NCBI GenBank assembly: GCA_022845895.1
Contig: AP025573.1
Location: 3,444,501 to 3,508,500 of the forward strand
Origin: Lachnospiraceae bacterium
GTDB lineage: Bacteria > Bacillota > Clostridia > Lachnospirales > Lachnospiraceae
Reading direction: 5' to 3'
Length of the DNA: 64,000 nucleotides
Below the pieces are notes generated by a model. That model was not told the DNA's origin and made no database searches. It worked only from the letters and a program-made list of their open reading frames with translations. A program made the translations under genes and the position numbers. Shown here piece after piece: positions 32,772 through 41,293 of this stretch; the first letter of the stretch is position 1, and the number at the start of each line of letters is the position of its first letter.

Positions 32772-35700
32772 ATGATGTTTGACAAGGTTCACGTATGGGA
32801 AGAGACGGTGACAATTCCCACCTACAAAGTATACCCGGCAGAAAAAAGTCCATTATTTATTGAAAACCGTGCTTACCAGGGAAGTACGGGTAAGGTCTAT
32901 CCCCTCCCGGTAACAGAGAAGATATCTGATGAAAAAGAGGATGTCACATACCGGGCTGTCTATCTGGAAAATGATTATCTGCTCGTCATGGTACTCCCTG
33001 AACTTGGAGGCCGTATCCAGCGCGCTCTGGACAAGACGAACAACTATGACTTCGTATATTATAACCATGTAATCAAGCCGGCTCTTGTGGGTCTGACCGG
33101 ACCATGGATATCTGGAGGCATCGAGTTCAACTGGCCGCAGCACCACCGCCCTACTACCTATTCTCCTACAGACTGCCACTGGGAAGAAAATGCCGACGGT
33201 TCTTCTACTGTATATGTAAGCGAGATAGACAAGATGTACGGGACAAAGGGAATGGCCTCATTTACGCTTCGGCCCGGCAAGGCTTATATCGAAATCAAGG
33301 GCCGCCTGTTCAACCGGACAGATACGCCTCAGACCTTTCTCTGGTGGGCCAATCCGGCAGTACCTGTGAATGACTATACATACTCAGTATTCCCGCCGGA
33401 CGTCCATGCTGTCATGGACCATGGCAAGCGTGCGGTGTCTACCTTCCCTGTGGCGACAGGTGAATACTACAAATACGACTACTCTGAGGGAATCGATATC
33501 TCTTGCTACCGCAATATAAAGGTTCCTACTTCTTATATGGCGGCACATTCCGACTATGATTTTATCGGAAACTTTGACGAACAGGTGGATGCCGGCCTGC
33601 TTCACGTAGCCGACCACCACATATCACCGGGTAAGAAGCAGTGGACATGGGGCAACAGCGACTTCGGCCAGGCATGGGACCGCAGCCTGACAGAGACCGA
33701 CGGGCCGTATATTGAATTGATGACAGGTGTCTACGCCGACAACCAGCCTGATTTTACCTGGCTGAAACCATACGAAGAGAAGACATTTACCCAGTATTTC
33801 ATGCCCTACAAGCATGTAGGACGCGTAAAGAACGCCACAAAAGACGCAGCGGTCAGCATCGACCTTGAGAACGGCAAATGCCTGCTGAAAGCCTACACTT
33901 CAGGGACGTTTGAGAATACCGTAGTCTCTGTTAAGAAGGGGGAGGAGACTCTTTTTAGCGACAGGGCGGATTTCACTCCGGCACAGTATTATGACGCGGC
34001 CTTTGACACCGCTCTTAAGAGCCTCGAAGGAGTAACCGTAACCTTGTCTGACGCGGAAGGCTATGCGCTCGTCTCCTATACCCACGAAGCGCAGGAGCTG
34101 GAGCCGACGCCGGAGCCGGCAGAGCCTCTTCTTGCACCGGAAGAGCTTAAGACTACGGAGGAGCTGTATCTGGGCGCGCTCCATCTCGAACAGTACCGCC
34201 ACGCCACGCTCGACCCGGAGGCTTATTATGCAGAGGGGCTGAGGCGCGATCCGTCTGATATACGTCTGAACAATGGGTATGGGCTTCTACAGTACAGACG
34301 TGGCAACTTCAAGGCAAGTACCGGTTACTTTAAGAAGGCAATCGAGAAGCAGACGTGGAAGAACCCGAATCCATACTATGGCGAGAGCTATTTCAACCTC
34401 GGCCTGGCACTTGTCATGACCGGCGACATGCAGGCGGCTTATGATGCTTTCTACAAATCCACGTGGAGCTATGAGACACAAGGAGCCGGTTATTACTGGC
34501 TGGCCTGCCTCTCCTGCCGCAAGGGCGAGTACCGTCAGGCGCTTGAATTTATTGATAATTCTCTCATCCGGGGCTGGCACAATATGAAAGCACGTACATT
34601 GAAGGCCGCAATCCTTCGTACGCTGTCTGAAGACAATGAGGCACTGATTTCCGAGAGCCGTTCTATCGACCCGCTGGACATGGGAACACTGTACGAATGT
34701 GCGCTGCAATGCCATGACCTTTCCGAGTGGAAGTCCAAGATGCGCGAACCTGCCCATAACTATCTGGAACTGGCGCTCGATTATATGAAAGCCGGACTCT
34801 ATGAAGATGCCCTGGCCATATTGGACTCCTGCGCCGACAGCTCACCGATGCTTCATTATTATAAGGGGTACATCTATGAACTGAAGGGAGAGATGGGCGA
34901 GGCCGCAAGGATGCATCAGCTCGGCGAAGCAGCCGATTCCAGCTACTGCTTCCCGAACCGCCCTGAGGAAGTGCTCATACTGGAAAGCGCCGTCCGCCTC
35001 CTTGAGGATGCGCCTTTTGCCCATTATTATCTTGGATGCCTCCTGTATGACAAGAAGCAGTATGAGAAGGCAGTCAGCCACTGGGAAACCGCTGCCGAAA
35101 AAGTGCCCGGCTTCGGCATGAATTGGCGGAACCTTGCAATTGCATACTACAACAGGCGAAGAGATATTGAGAAAGCGCTGGAATGTATGGCAAGAGCATG
35201 CTCACTAGATCCTTCCAGCTCCCGCTTCCTTCTGGAATATGACCAGCTTCGGGCAAGGGCCGGGGTCTCCGCCGAAGACCGGCTTGCGCTCCTCGATGCC
35301 CACCTTGAGCTTGTGGAATACCGTGATGCGCTCTATGTAGAATATATCTCGCTGTTAAATAATACGGGCCAGTACGATAAGGCGCTCGGCTGCCTGAACG
35401 GCCACCGGTTCCATCCATGGGAGGGCGGTGAAGGCAAGGTCAGCACCCAGTACCGCTATGCGCTGACGCAGAAGGCACTTAGGCTTCTGGCTAATGCTTC
35501 TTATGACGAAGCAATCCGCCTGCTCGAGGCGACGAAAGTATATCCTGAAAACCTGGGAGAGGGGAAGCTTCCCAACGTACAGGATAACATGGCAGACTAT
35601 TATCTCGGCTTGGCATATAAGGCAAAGGGTGACAGCACGGCCGCCCGGTCATGCTTTGAGAAAGCGTCCACGGGTCTGGAGGAGCCGTCCAGCGTGCTGT

Positions 35701-36044
35701 ATTATAATGACCAGCCCTCCGACACGATCCTCTATCAGGGACTGGCCAACGAGGAGCTTGGCAACAGGGCCGCCGCAAGGAAGTGCTATCATCAGCTCCT
35801 GGCATTTGGCGAAAAACATATATTCGACAACGTGACTTATGATTATTTTGCCGTGTCACTTCCAGAAATAGAAGTATTCCCGGAAAACATCAAAGAACGC
35901 AACGATATATACTGCCAGTATCTCATGGCACTTGGAAACATCGGCCTGGGAGAAAAAGAAAAGGCTGCAGAAATTCTACGTAAAATACTGGCTGCGAAAC
36001 CAGATTACCAAGGAGCCGTATGCCATCTGCCTCTGGCAGAATAA
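32772..36044 (+). CDS. DUF5107 domain protein with TPR repeats (1090 residues)
   Basis: A large protein without signal peptide, so probably cytosolic. Residues 1-430 are a beta-rich DUF5107 region resembling mutarotase/glycoside-hydrolase accessory sandwiches, with the conserved WISGGIEFNWPQHHRPTTYS and FLWWANPAVPVND. After a Pro/Glu linker (about 440-460) come at least eight tetratricopeptide-like repeats to the end (for example YFNLGLALVMTGDMQAAYDA, YYLGLAYKAKGDSTAARSCF). The ATG follows AAAGGAG at 9 bases. The AraC divergence and carbohydrate context suggest that it processes or binds oligosaccharides. The enzymatic role is not established from the sequence. Confidence 0.85.
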   Translation: MMFDKVHVWEETVTIPTYKVYPAEKSPLFIENRAYQGSTGKVYPLPVTEKISDEKEDVTYRAVYLENDYLLVMVLPELGGRIQRALDKTNNYDFVYYNHVIKPALVGLTGPWISGGIEFNWPQHHRPTTYSPTDCHWEENADGSSTVYVSEIDKMYGTKGMASFTLRPGKAYIEIKGRLFNRTDTPQTFLWWANPAVPVNDYTYSVFPPDVHAVMDHGKRAVSTFPVATGEYYKYDYSEGIDISCYRNIKVPTSYMAAHSDYDFIGNFDEQVDAGLLHVADHHISPGKKQWTWGNSDFGQAWDRSLTETDGPYIELMTGVYADNQPDFTWLKPYEEKTFTQYFMPYKHVGRVKNATKDAAVSIDLENGKCLLKAYTSGTFENTVVSVKKGEETLFSDRADFTPAQYYDAAFDTALKSLEGVTVTLSDAEGYALVSYTHEAQELEPTPEPAEPLLAPEELKTTEELYLGALHLEQYRHATLDPEAYYAEGLRRDPSDIRLNNGYGLLQYRRGNFKASTGYFKKAIEKQTWKNPNPYYGESYFNLGLALVMTGDMQAAYDAFYKSTWSYETQGAGYYWLACLSCRKGEYRQALEFIDNSLIRGWHNMKARTLKAAILRTLSEDNEALISESRSIDPLDMGTLYECALQCHDLSEWKSKMREPAHNYLELALDYMKAGLYEDALAILDSCADSSPMLHYYKGYIYELKGEMGEAARMHQLGEAADSSYCFPNRPEEVLILESAVRLLEDAPFAHYYLGCLLYDKKQYEKAVSHWETAAEKVPGFGMNWRNLAIAYYNRRRDIEKALECMARACSLDPSSSRFLLEYDQLRARAGVSAEDRLALLDAHLELVEYRDALYVEYISLLNNTGQYDKALGCLNGHRFHPWEGGEGKVSTQYRYALTQKALRLLANASYDEAIRLLEATKVYPENLGEGKLPNVQDNMADYYLGLAYKAKGDSTAARSCFEKASTGLEEPSSVLYYNDQPSDTILYQGLANEELGNRAAARKCYHQLLAFGEKHIFDNVTYDYFAVSLPEIEVFPENIKERNDIYCQYLMALGNIGLGEKEKAAEILRKILAAKPDYQGAVCHLPLAE

Positions 36045-36050
36045 AAATAG

Positions 36051-36124
36051 GGGACACCCTAAAACGAATTGGGGACGGGGTTTTTTGAAAAAAACCCCGT
36101 CCCCAATTCGTTTTAGGGTGTCCC
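36051..36124. repeat. Palindromic intergenic repeat, copy 1
   Basis: A 74-base inverted repeat with arms of about 36 bases (36051-36086 and 36088-36124) and almost no loop. The outer block is GGGACACCCT, then AATTGGGGACGGGG and T6/A7 at the tip. It sits 6 bases after the DUF5107 gene and 12 bases from the stop of the convergent gene, so it could also terminate both transcripts. See copies at 37287, 43413, 44401 and 52851. Confidence 0.9.
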
Positions 36125-36136
36125 TCATGTATACCA

Positions 36137-36817
36137 CTATTCCGAGGTCCTATCTTTGATACATCGCTCAAAAATTAATATCATCTGGTCTACTGTAGCA
36201 TTCGTCCCAACTCCTGCCGCAGACAAAACCATCTTACCCAGTTCATTTGTAACAGCAGTATGAAGACGCCATCCGTCTAATGCATAGACAGCCAATACAT
36301 TTTGTATATCTGCCTTTTTGAAAGCACCTGTCAGACCAGACTCCTGAACAACCTCCACTTTGTACTCGTACAATGGATTTCTTCGGTATTGTTCGAATCT
36401 AGTTTTAGCTGCCTTGACATAGTCTTCTTTGCTTAATCCCTTAATATCTGTATAAATATATCCGCAATTACCACAGATGTCCTCTTGAGGGTCTCTGATT
36501 TTACCGCATACCGGACATGCCTCCCATCTGGCGTTTTCCTCTTTAAGATTCTGCGCTTCTTGATACTTAAAGTAATCTTCTACATATTCATACCCCGAGT
36601 TGCCATTCTCTGCCCTTATCTGTTCCAGTATACTCTGCTTCACGCTGTTGTAGCCAATAGAATCATTCATTTCATCTAACCGCTTTTTGACAGTATTAAC
36701 AAAGTATTGGTGACATTTGGGACAAAGACCTCTGTTTTTATCGTCTTGAAATTCCCTGCTAATGGTTTCCATCAGCCCTAACGTTTTCCCGCACATTGCA
36801 CATTCATACTTAGCCAT
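36137..36817 (-). CDS. Zinc-ribbon protein with C-terminal DUF4177-like domain
   Basis: A 226-residue protein with two zinc-ribbon pairs: C6/C9 (YECAMCGKT) with C32/C35 (LCPKCHQ), and CPVCGKI with ICGNCGY near residues 100-117. The C-terminal part (YEYKVEVVQES to ALDGWRLHTAVTNELG) looks like DUF4177, a small alpha/beta domain of unknown role. No signal peptide. It is the only gene in its unit and is convergent with the DUF5107 gene. Function unknown; the ribbons may mediate protein or nucleic-acid contacts. Confidence 0.75.
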   Translation of the reverse strand: MAKYECAMCGKTLGLMETISREFQDDKNRGLCPKCHQYFVNTVKKRLDEMNDSIGYNSVKQSILEQIRAENGNSGYEYVEDYFKYQEAQNLKEENARWEACPVCGKIRDPQEDICGNCGYIYTDIKGLSKEDYVKAAKTRFEQYRRNPLYEYKVEVVQESGLTGAFKKADIQNVLAVYALDGWRLHTAVTNELGKMVLSAAGVGTNATVDQMILIFERCIKDRTSE

Positions 36818-36865
36818 AGTTCCTCTCCTTTATATGTATTTTTATTCTACCTGTTGGTTGCCAGA

Positions 36866-37206
36866 TTACTCCATATACTCGCCACTAATCTGGGTGGCAA
36901 CAAATTCTTTCTCCGTAGTGAATTCAAATTTTACTTTTTGTCCGCTGTTCCAATTGCTTACGCTAGCATATGTTGTTACTAGAATTACATCGTCTTCTGT
37001 TAATGTAAACCTATTGAATTGATTTTTTTGAAGTTTACTATCTTCGAATGCTTCTAGCGCCTTTGTTAAATCTTTCATACAATGTTTCATCTGCCGCAGC
37101 TTCTTTTTTCCTTTTTAGCTGAATTCTCTTCTTTGCCTCCACACCCTATAATTGATATTGAAACAAGCATTAATAATAAAGCAATAACTCCCATCTTTTT
37201 TCTCAT
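36866..37206 (-). pseudogene. Small lipoprotein gene broken by a one-base frameshift
   Basis: From an ATG at 37206 the minus strand encodes MRKKMGVIALLLMLVSISII then GCGGKEENSAKKEK, a clear lipoprotein signal with lipobox SIIGC. The frame then stops at once (SCGR, stop). In the next frame a coding-like sequence continues without a break (LTKALEAFEDSKLQ to GEYME, stop 36866). Adding one A to the A6 run at about 37102-37107 restores a single frame of 113 codons. A 74-codon ORF from an internal ATG at 37090 is only the second half. It may be a real mutation, a sequencing error in the homopolymer, or slippage. The function of the lipoprotein is unknown. Confidence 0.65.
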
Positions 37207-37286
37207 ATACCGTACCTCTATCAATATCTTAATGTACCTTCATTCTATCATATTTTCCTACATTTTCCATTATAATTCTACAAGAA

Positions 37287-37350
37287 AAAACGAATCGGGG
37301 ACGGGGTTTTTTTCAAAAAACCCCGTCCCCGATTCGTTTTAGGGTGTCCC
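37287..37350. repeat. Palindromic intergenic repeat, copy 2 (one arm short)
   Basis: Arms 37287-37312 and 37315-37340 (AAAACGAATCGGGGACGGGG and its complement) with a T/A tip. The outer block AGGGTGTCCC is present only on the right (37341-37350). It abuts the stop codon of the DeoR gene at 37351. The core is of the same type as copy 1. Confidence 0.88.
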
Positions 37351-38112
37351 TCATGCTATCACGAGTGGTACGTCTAGTTCTTTTGCTATTTTTATGTTCT
37401 CTTTTGCTACTTCGTCATCTGTGATTATCAGGTGCACGTCTGTAATCGGGCAGATTACGGACAGGTAGCCGCCGCCAAACTTGCTGCTGTCCGCAAGTAC
37501 GTATACCTCTTTTGCCGCTTTGAGAATCGCATGCTTCACCTGCATCTGCGGCGTGGCTATAGAAGTAAGCCCCACCTCAAAATTAATGCCGTGGACTCCG
37601 ATAAATGCCTTGTCCACATGGAAGCTGCGCATGTTTTCCAACGCCGCATCGCCCATGGTCGCAGCGAGATGCCCCCCCACATGGCCGCCTACCATATACA
37701 GTTCGACATGCTTTGCGCCTGACAGCTCATTGCCTACAAGGAGGGAATTGGTGACGACAGCTACGCGCTTTTCAGGGTGGTTTTTAATATGGACCGCGAG
37801 ATAAAAGCTGCTGGATGCATCATCAATTATTATCGTGTCCCTGTCTTCGATATAATCATATGCACAGGCCGCAATCTTCTTTTTCCTGTCCGTATGGCGG
37901 TATATGCTTTCAGCAGAGTATTTACGCACCGGGCTTTCCTCCCGCTTTATCGCGCCTCCGTGAACTCTCTGCAGCAGACCTTCCATATCCATATTCTTGA
38001 TGTCGTTGCGGATTGTCACCTCCGAACATCCCAGCTCCCTGCTCAGATCTGCAACCCGCACCCTTCCTCTTTCGTCCAGTTCTCTCAGTATCGTACGCCT
38101 GCGTTCTTCCAT
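37351..38112 (-). CDS. DeoR/GlpR-family transcriptional regulator
   Basis: A 253-residue DeoR repressor. The winged helix (6-56) contains VRVADLSRELGCSEVTIRND; VHGGAIKREE follows; the sensor domain has DTIIIDDASSSFYLAVHI and LYMVGGHVGGHLAATMG. The start follows GAGGG. Its stop codon is made by the edge of palindromic repeat copy 2. The downstream sugar-acid genes (38846-42313) and their TTTCGTTT repeats at 42327-42522 are the probable targets (inference). Between them is only the YcxB-like gene. Confidence 0.88.
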   Translation of the reverse strand: MEERRRTILRELDERGRVRVADLSRELGCSEVTIRNDIKNMDMEGLLQRVHGGAIKREESPVRKYSAESIYRHTDRKKKIAACAYDYIEDRDTIIIDDASSSFYLAVHIKNHPEKRVAVVTNSLLVGNELSGAKHVELYMVGGHVGGHLAATMGDAALENMRSFHVDKAFIGVHGINFEVGLTSIATPQMQVKHAILKAAKEVYVLADSSKFGGGYLSVICPITDVHLIITDDEVAKENIKIAKELDVPLVIA

Positions 38113-38143
38113 TTTACTACCCTCTGTCTCTAATATTGATTCT

Positions 38144-38647
38144 CTATCTCAGTCTTACTTTCTGTGGATCGATATGCTGTGCTATCATCTTCATGACTGC
38201 CACGAAGCGGCTGCCGAAATCCTGCTTCGGGATGATAAATGCGTGGTCCTTTCCATAATATATCCCAATCGTCTTCGGAGTCGTTGCCACACGCTCAATC
38301 ATTTCCCAGACCACCTCTTCCGCTTTATCTCCACGCACGGCAGTTATCCCATGCTCGTTAAATGTATATTCCCATTCTGTCTGGTATTCCTCGTTAAGTT
38401 CCATCTGCTTTTTAGCCCTGTGCTTCAGCTGAAGCGGGGTAAATGCGATAAATACTGCGGCAGCGGCAAGGTAAAACACGAGATATACCGGCTTTATCCT
38501 TCCCATAGCCAGCAGGATAATCCCCATGATTCCAACGGCTGCCCCCAGGACATTCGTAAGAAAACCTGTAAATTTAGAGTATGTATGGTATAAAAGAAAA
38601 TCAAACAATGCCTCTTTCGTCATCTGTACCGACAGTTTCTCTTCCAT
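38144..38647 (-). CDS. YcxB-like membrane protein
   Basis: A 167-residue protein with two close membrane helices (GFLTNVLGAAVGIMGIILLA and VYLVFYLAAAAVFIAFTPL) at residues 28-72, then a soluble domain of about 95 residues (YTFNEHGITAVRGDKAEEVV, IYYGKDHAFIIPKQDF), the YcxB-like C-terminal layout. The role of the family is unknown. It lies 31 bases upstream of the DeoR gene in the same direction and may share a transcript. Confidence 0.75.
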   Translation of the reverse strand: MEEKLSVQMTKEALFDFLLYHTYSKFTGFLTNVLGAAVGIMGIILLAMGRIKPVYLVFYLAAAAVFIAFTPLQLKHRAKKQMELNEEYQTEWEYTFNEHGITAVRGDKAEEVVWEMIERVATTPKTIGIYYGKDHAFIIPKQDFGSRFVAVMKMIAQHIDPQKVRLR

Positions 38648-38742
38648 GATTGTGCTCCTTATAATAAAGTCCTCTCATATATTACGAAATCATTGTAACA
38701 TATTAGAGGACTTTTTTCACTTACCTGTAATGAATTATGTAT

Positions 38743-38837
38743 ACTTATCGAACTGCTAATGTTCAATATGGTTTACTTATTGAACTACTAATGTTCAATA
38801 TGGTTTACTTATTGAACTACTAATGTTCAATAAGGTA
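38743..38837. repeat. Three tandem 32-bp repeats with internal inverted repeat
   Basis: Units at 38743-38774, 38775-38806 and 38807-38837. Each contains TTGAAC, 7 bases, GTTCAA (the first has CGAAC). They end 8 bases from the stop of the permease gene (38846), so on that transcript they give a row of small hairpins. They could be operators, a message-end element or an iteron-like array. No AT-run terminator is attached. Confidence 0.85.
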
Positions 38838-38845
38838 CGGTCAAT

Positions 38846-39895
38846 CTACATTTCTGCCGGCGCCGCTTCGCCAGTGACTTTGTAGTGTGCCCAGCCTTCC
38901 GGTGAGTAGATACCCTTCTGCTTCTTCTGCATCATCTTGTCAAAGAATGCCACGATGAATGGGCAGAGGAACAATGTGATGATGGAAGCTGTGGCGCACT
39001 GTGCCGTGGCCATCTCCGTGTACTGGGCCATAGATGGGTCGGCCTCGGCTACGGCGGCCGGTGTCATCGCTGAGTTGAGTGCCGTCGTACCTACAGCGGC
39101 TCCCATGGCGTTTCTTTCCTTCTTCGGAAGCAGCAGGTTGAACAGGAAGAAGAATACTACTGCAAGCACTGCCGATATAAGTCCGAGCACGATACCTGCC
39201 GCACCTGCTGTCACGATCGTCTTAACATCCGTCTTTGCACCGATGGAAATCGTCATGAAGAAGGTTACGATCGGCTGTGCGGTCGCACATGCTTTACGGA
39301 ATCCTGCATCCAGGTTGCCCCAGATAAATCCTATCAGAATCGGCACCAGTGTGGCAATCAGAGAGTTGATCGGAATAGAGGCAAGCCCTGTAGCTCCAAG
39401 TGCAACAAGCGTAAAGAACGGTCCGTCGTTCAATGACAGGATAGAGATCGCACCCGTATCCGTAGCATTACCAAACTGTGAGGACAGTGATATGTACAGG
39501 GAACCGTTGGAGTTGGTAATAGCCGCAATCATAACGAACGGCGTAATGCCGAGGAATCCGTCTGGACCGCAGATTCTTCCGACGAGGAGCCCGAACAGCA
39601 CACCAAGCACGAACTTCAAGCCGGTGAGCGTAACACCTTTGTATAAAGGCATACCTACCTGTTTAATATTGATAGTGGAACCGCACACGATGAGGAAAAA
39701 TCCCATCATCGCTGAATTTCCTTCATAGAATAATGCCGTTACATAACCACCTATCTGGAAAGCCTGCGGCACAAATGTTGCGATAAGCACTGCGATTACA
39801 AGCGGTATGATTACGAGCCCGCCCGGCAGCTTTTTCATCTTGTTCAAAAGGTCAAGATCTTTCGTCTTCTTTACTTCTGTTTTCTGTTCTCCCAT
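38846..39895 (-). CDS. KdgT-family sugar-acid permease
   Basis: A 350-residue integral membrane transporter of the 2-keto-3-deoxygluconate permease family with about ten hydrophobic helices. Characteristic parts are KKLPGGLVIIPLVIAVLIAT, LIVCGSTINIKQ, ITNSNGSLYISL and NSAMTPAAVAEADP. The ATG at 39895 follows GGAGG; an upstream frame to 39937 overlaps the kinase. It is the last gene of PdxA2-like > DUF1537 kinase > permease. The cargo is therefore more likely a four-carbon sugar acid (D-threonate or D-erythronate) than 2-keto-3-deoxygluconate. Confidence 0.88.
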   Translation of the reverse strand: MGEQKTEVKKTKDLDLLNKMKKLPGGLVIIPLVIAVLIATFVPQAFQIGGYVTALFYEGNSAMMGFFLIVCGSTINIKQVGMPLYKGVTLTGLKFVLGVLFGLLVGRICGPDGFLGITPFVMIAAITNSNGSLYISLSSQFGNATDTGAISILSLNDGPFFTLVALGATGLASIPINSLIATLVPILIGFIWGNLDAGFRKACATAQPIVTFFMTISIGAKTDVKTIVTAGAAGIVLGLISAVLAVVFFFLFNLLLPKKERNAMGAAVGTTALNSAMTPAAVAEADPSMAQYTEMATAQCATASIITLFLCPFIVAFFDKMMQKKQKGIYSPEGWAHYKVTGEAAPAEM

Positions 39896-39917
39896 TTTCT
39901 CACTTCCTCCAATATTC

Positions 39918-41261
39918 TTATTGTCTCGCTGATTCACGGAACAGCCGGCTCACTATGTCACAAGCCGTGTTGTCATTGCCAGTCAGGCCACCTTTGCCTA
40001 CCACCGGCAGTCCGTCGTAGCTTCCCACAAGACGGCCTACGTCCGTCTGCGGTATAACATAATCCATTACTTCTATACACTCAACACCAAGCTGGTAACA
40101 TACGTTGACCATCGTGTCACCGCCTGTTGTGTAAAGTCCCGCTACCTTTTCTCTCCCAACCTGCTCGAGCACCTGCGAAATAATCGTGCCTAGGCCGGCA
40201 TTTATCCTGTCTGCGCTCATGCCGCCGGCATAATGCCTCTTGTTATCTTCTTCATCCAGGTTCAGCAGTTCACCGTGCAGGGCAGTCTCAAAGAGAATTG
40301 CCCTTGGCTGGCTGTCGGATTCCATCAAATCTACCGCTTTATGTACTGCCTTAAATGCCTCATCCATGGCAGCATCCCCGCCTTCGATAAGAGGGACCGG
40401 GTCTACGCTGATACGGACATGGCGTTCATCTTCACAGAGCACTTCCATCTGCCTCTTCGTGACAGGTGTCGCACTGCCTGCAGCAATAAGCACCGTCTTT
40501 CCTGCTTCATCTGCCTCTGGCGGAACATTTGGCTCTTCCGTTCCAATCATTCCACGGTGATAGGCGAGCTTTGAAGTGAACGGTCCCGGATCTACCGATA
40601 CGACGTTCCAGCGAAGCTCTATACAGGCTTTTGCTATCTCCTCTACATCCTCCAGTGTAATTGCATCCACGACGATTACGCTGCAGCCTTTGCCCCGCTC
40701 TGCTTCCAGCGCTTCCCTAACGGTATCCGCCCCCTTCAGGACCTTGTCAAGAGCCACGAGTCCCACCTGACGTTTCGTCTGCGACGAGAGCAGCCTCGGT
40801 ATATAGTTCTCCTTGACCGGAGTACGCACATCCTGTGCAACCGGAGTATTGATAAGCGCCACGCCGTCGATGACAGAATAGCCGCCCACCAGTATCCTTT
40901 TTGACTGTGGCATTGCAGGCACGACTACCGCCACGGCGTCTTCCCCGACCATATCCAGCATCGCGTCTACTTCGATTCCCACTCCGCCGCGAAGTGTCGT
41001 ATCGATACGTTTGGTAAAGTGTCTGACGCCCATCCGCTTCAACGCCTGCGTCGCAGACTTTACCTTTTCGTAAGCTTCATTTGCCGGAAGTGCCCTGCTG
41101 TTGCTGCTGATCAGCACTGCATCCAACGCTTCCAGACCTTCTGCTTTTTCCGCCGCTTCCTCATTAAAAAATACCGCCGTTCTCGCTTTTGACCTTGCCA
41201 GCAGCACGCCTGTCGTTGTGGCTCCTGTCAAATCATCCGCTACTGCACCGATTAAAGGCAT
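39918..41261 (-). CDS. Four-carbon acid sugar kinase (DUF1537 family)
   Basis: A 447-residue two-domain kinase of the DUF1537 family, which phosphorylates D-threonate, D-erythronate or 3-oxo-tetronates at C4 with ATP. The N-terminal substrate domain starts GAVADDLTGATTTGVLLARS (the DDLTGA motif) and has RIDTTLRGGVG; the C-terminal nucleotide domain has LYTTGGDTMVN and GKGGLTGNDN. With a PdxA2-like dehydrogenase next to it, D-threonate or D-erythronate 4-kinase is the best call, as in DtnK-PdxA2 pairs. It lies 32 bases after the dehydrogenase stop. Confidence 0.88.
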   Translation of the reverse strand: MPLIGAVADDLTGATTTGVLLARSKARTAVFFNEEAAEKAEGLEALDAVLISSNSRALPANEAYEKVKSATQALKRMGVRHFTKRIDTTLRGGVGIEVDAMLDMVGEDAVAVVVPAMPQSKRILVGGYSVIDGVALINTPVAQDVRTPVKENYIPRLLSSQTKRQVGLVALDKVLKGADTVREALEAERGKGCSVIVVDAITLEDVEEIAKACIELRWNVVSVDPGPFTSKLAYHRGMIGTEEPNVPPEADEAGKTVLIAAGSATPVTKRQMEVLCEDERHVRISVDPVPLIEGGDAAMDEAFKAVHKAVDLMESDSQPRAILFETALHGELLNLDEEDNKRHYAGGMSADRINAGLGTIISQVLEQVGREKVAGLYTTGGDTMVNVCYQLGVECIEVMDYVIPQTDVGRLVGSYDGLPVVGKGGLTGNDNTACDIVSRLFRESARQ

Positions 41262-41293
41262 CTTTATCCCTCTCTTTCTCTAATCACAGTCTC

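Noticed and set aside
36866..37090. Stand-alone 74-residue gene
   Set aside because: Better explained as the second half of a frameshifted lipoprotein starting at 37206.
38743..38837. CRISPR-like array
   Set aside because: The 32-bp units are directly adjacent without spacers and no cas genes are near.
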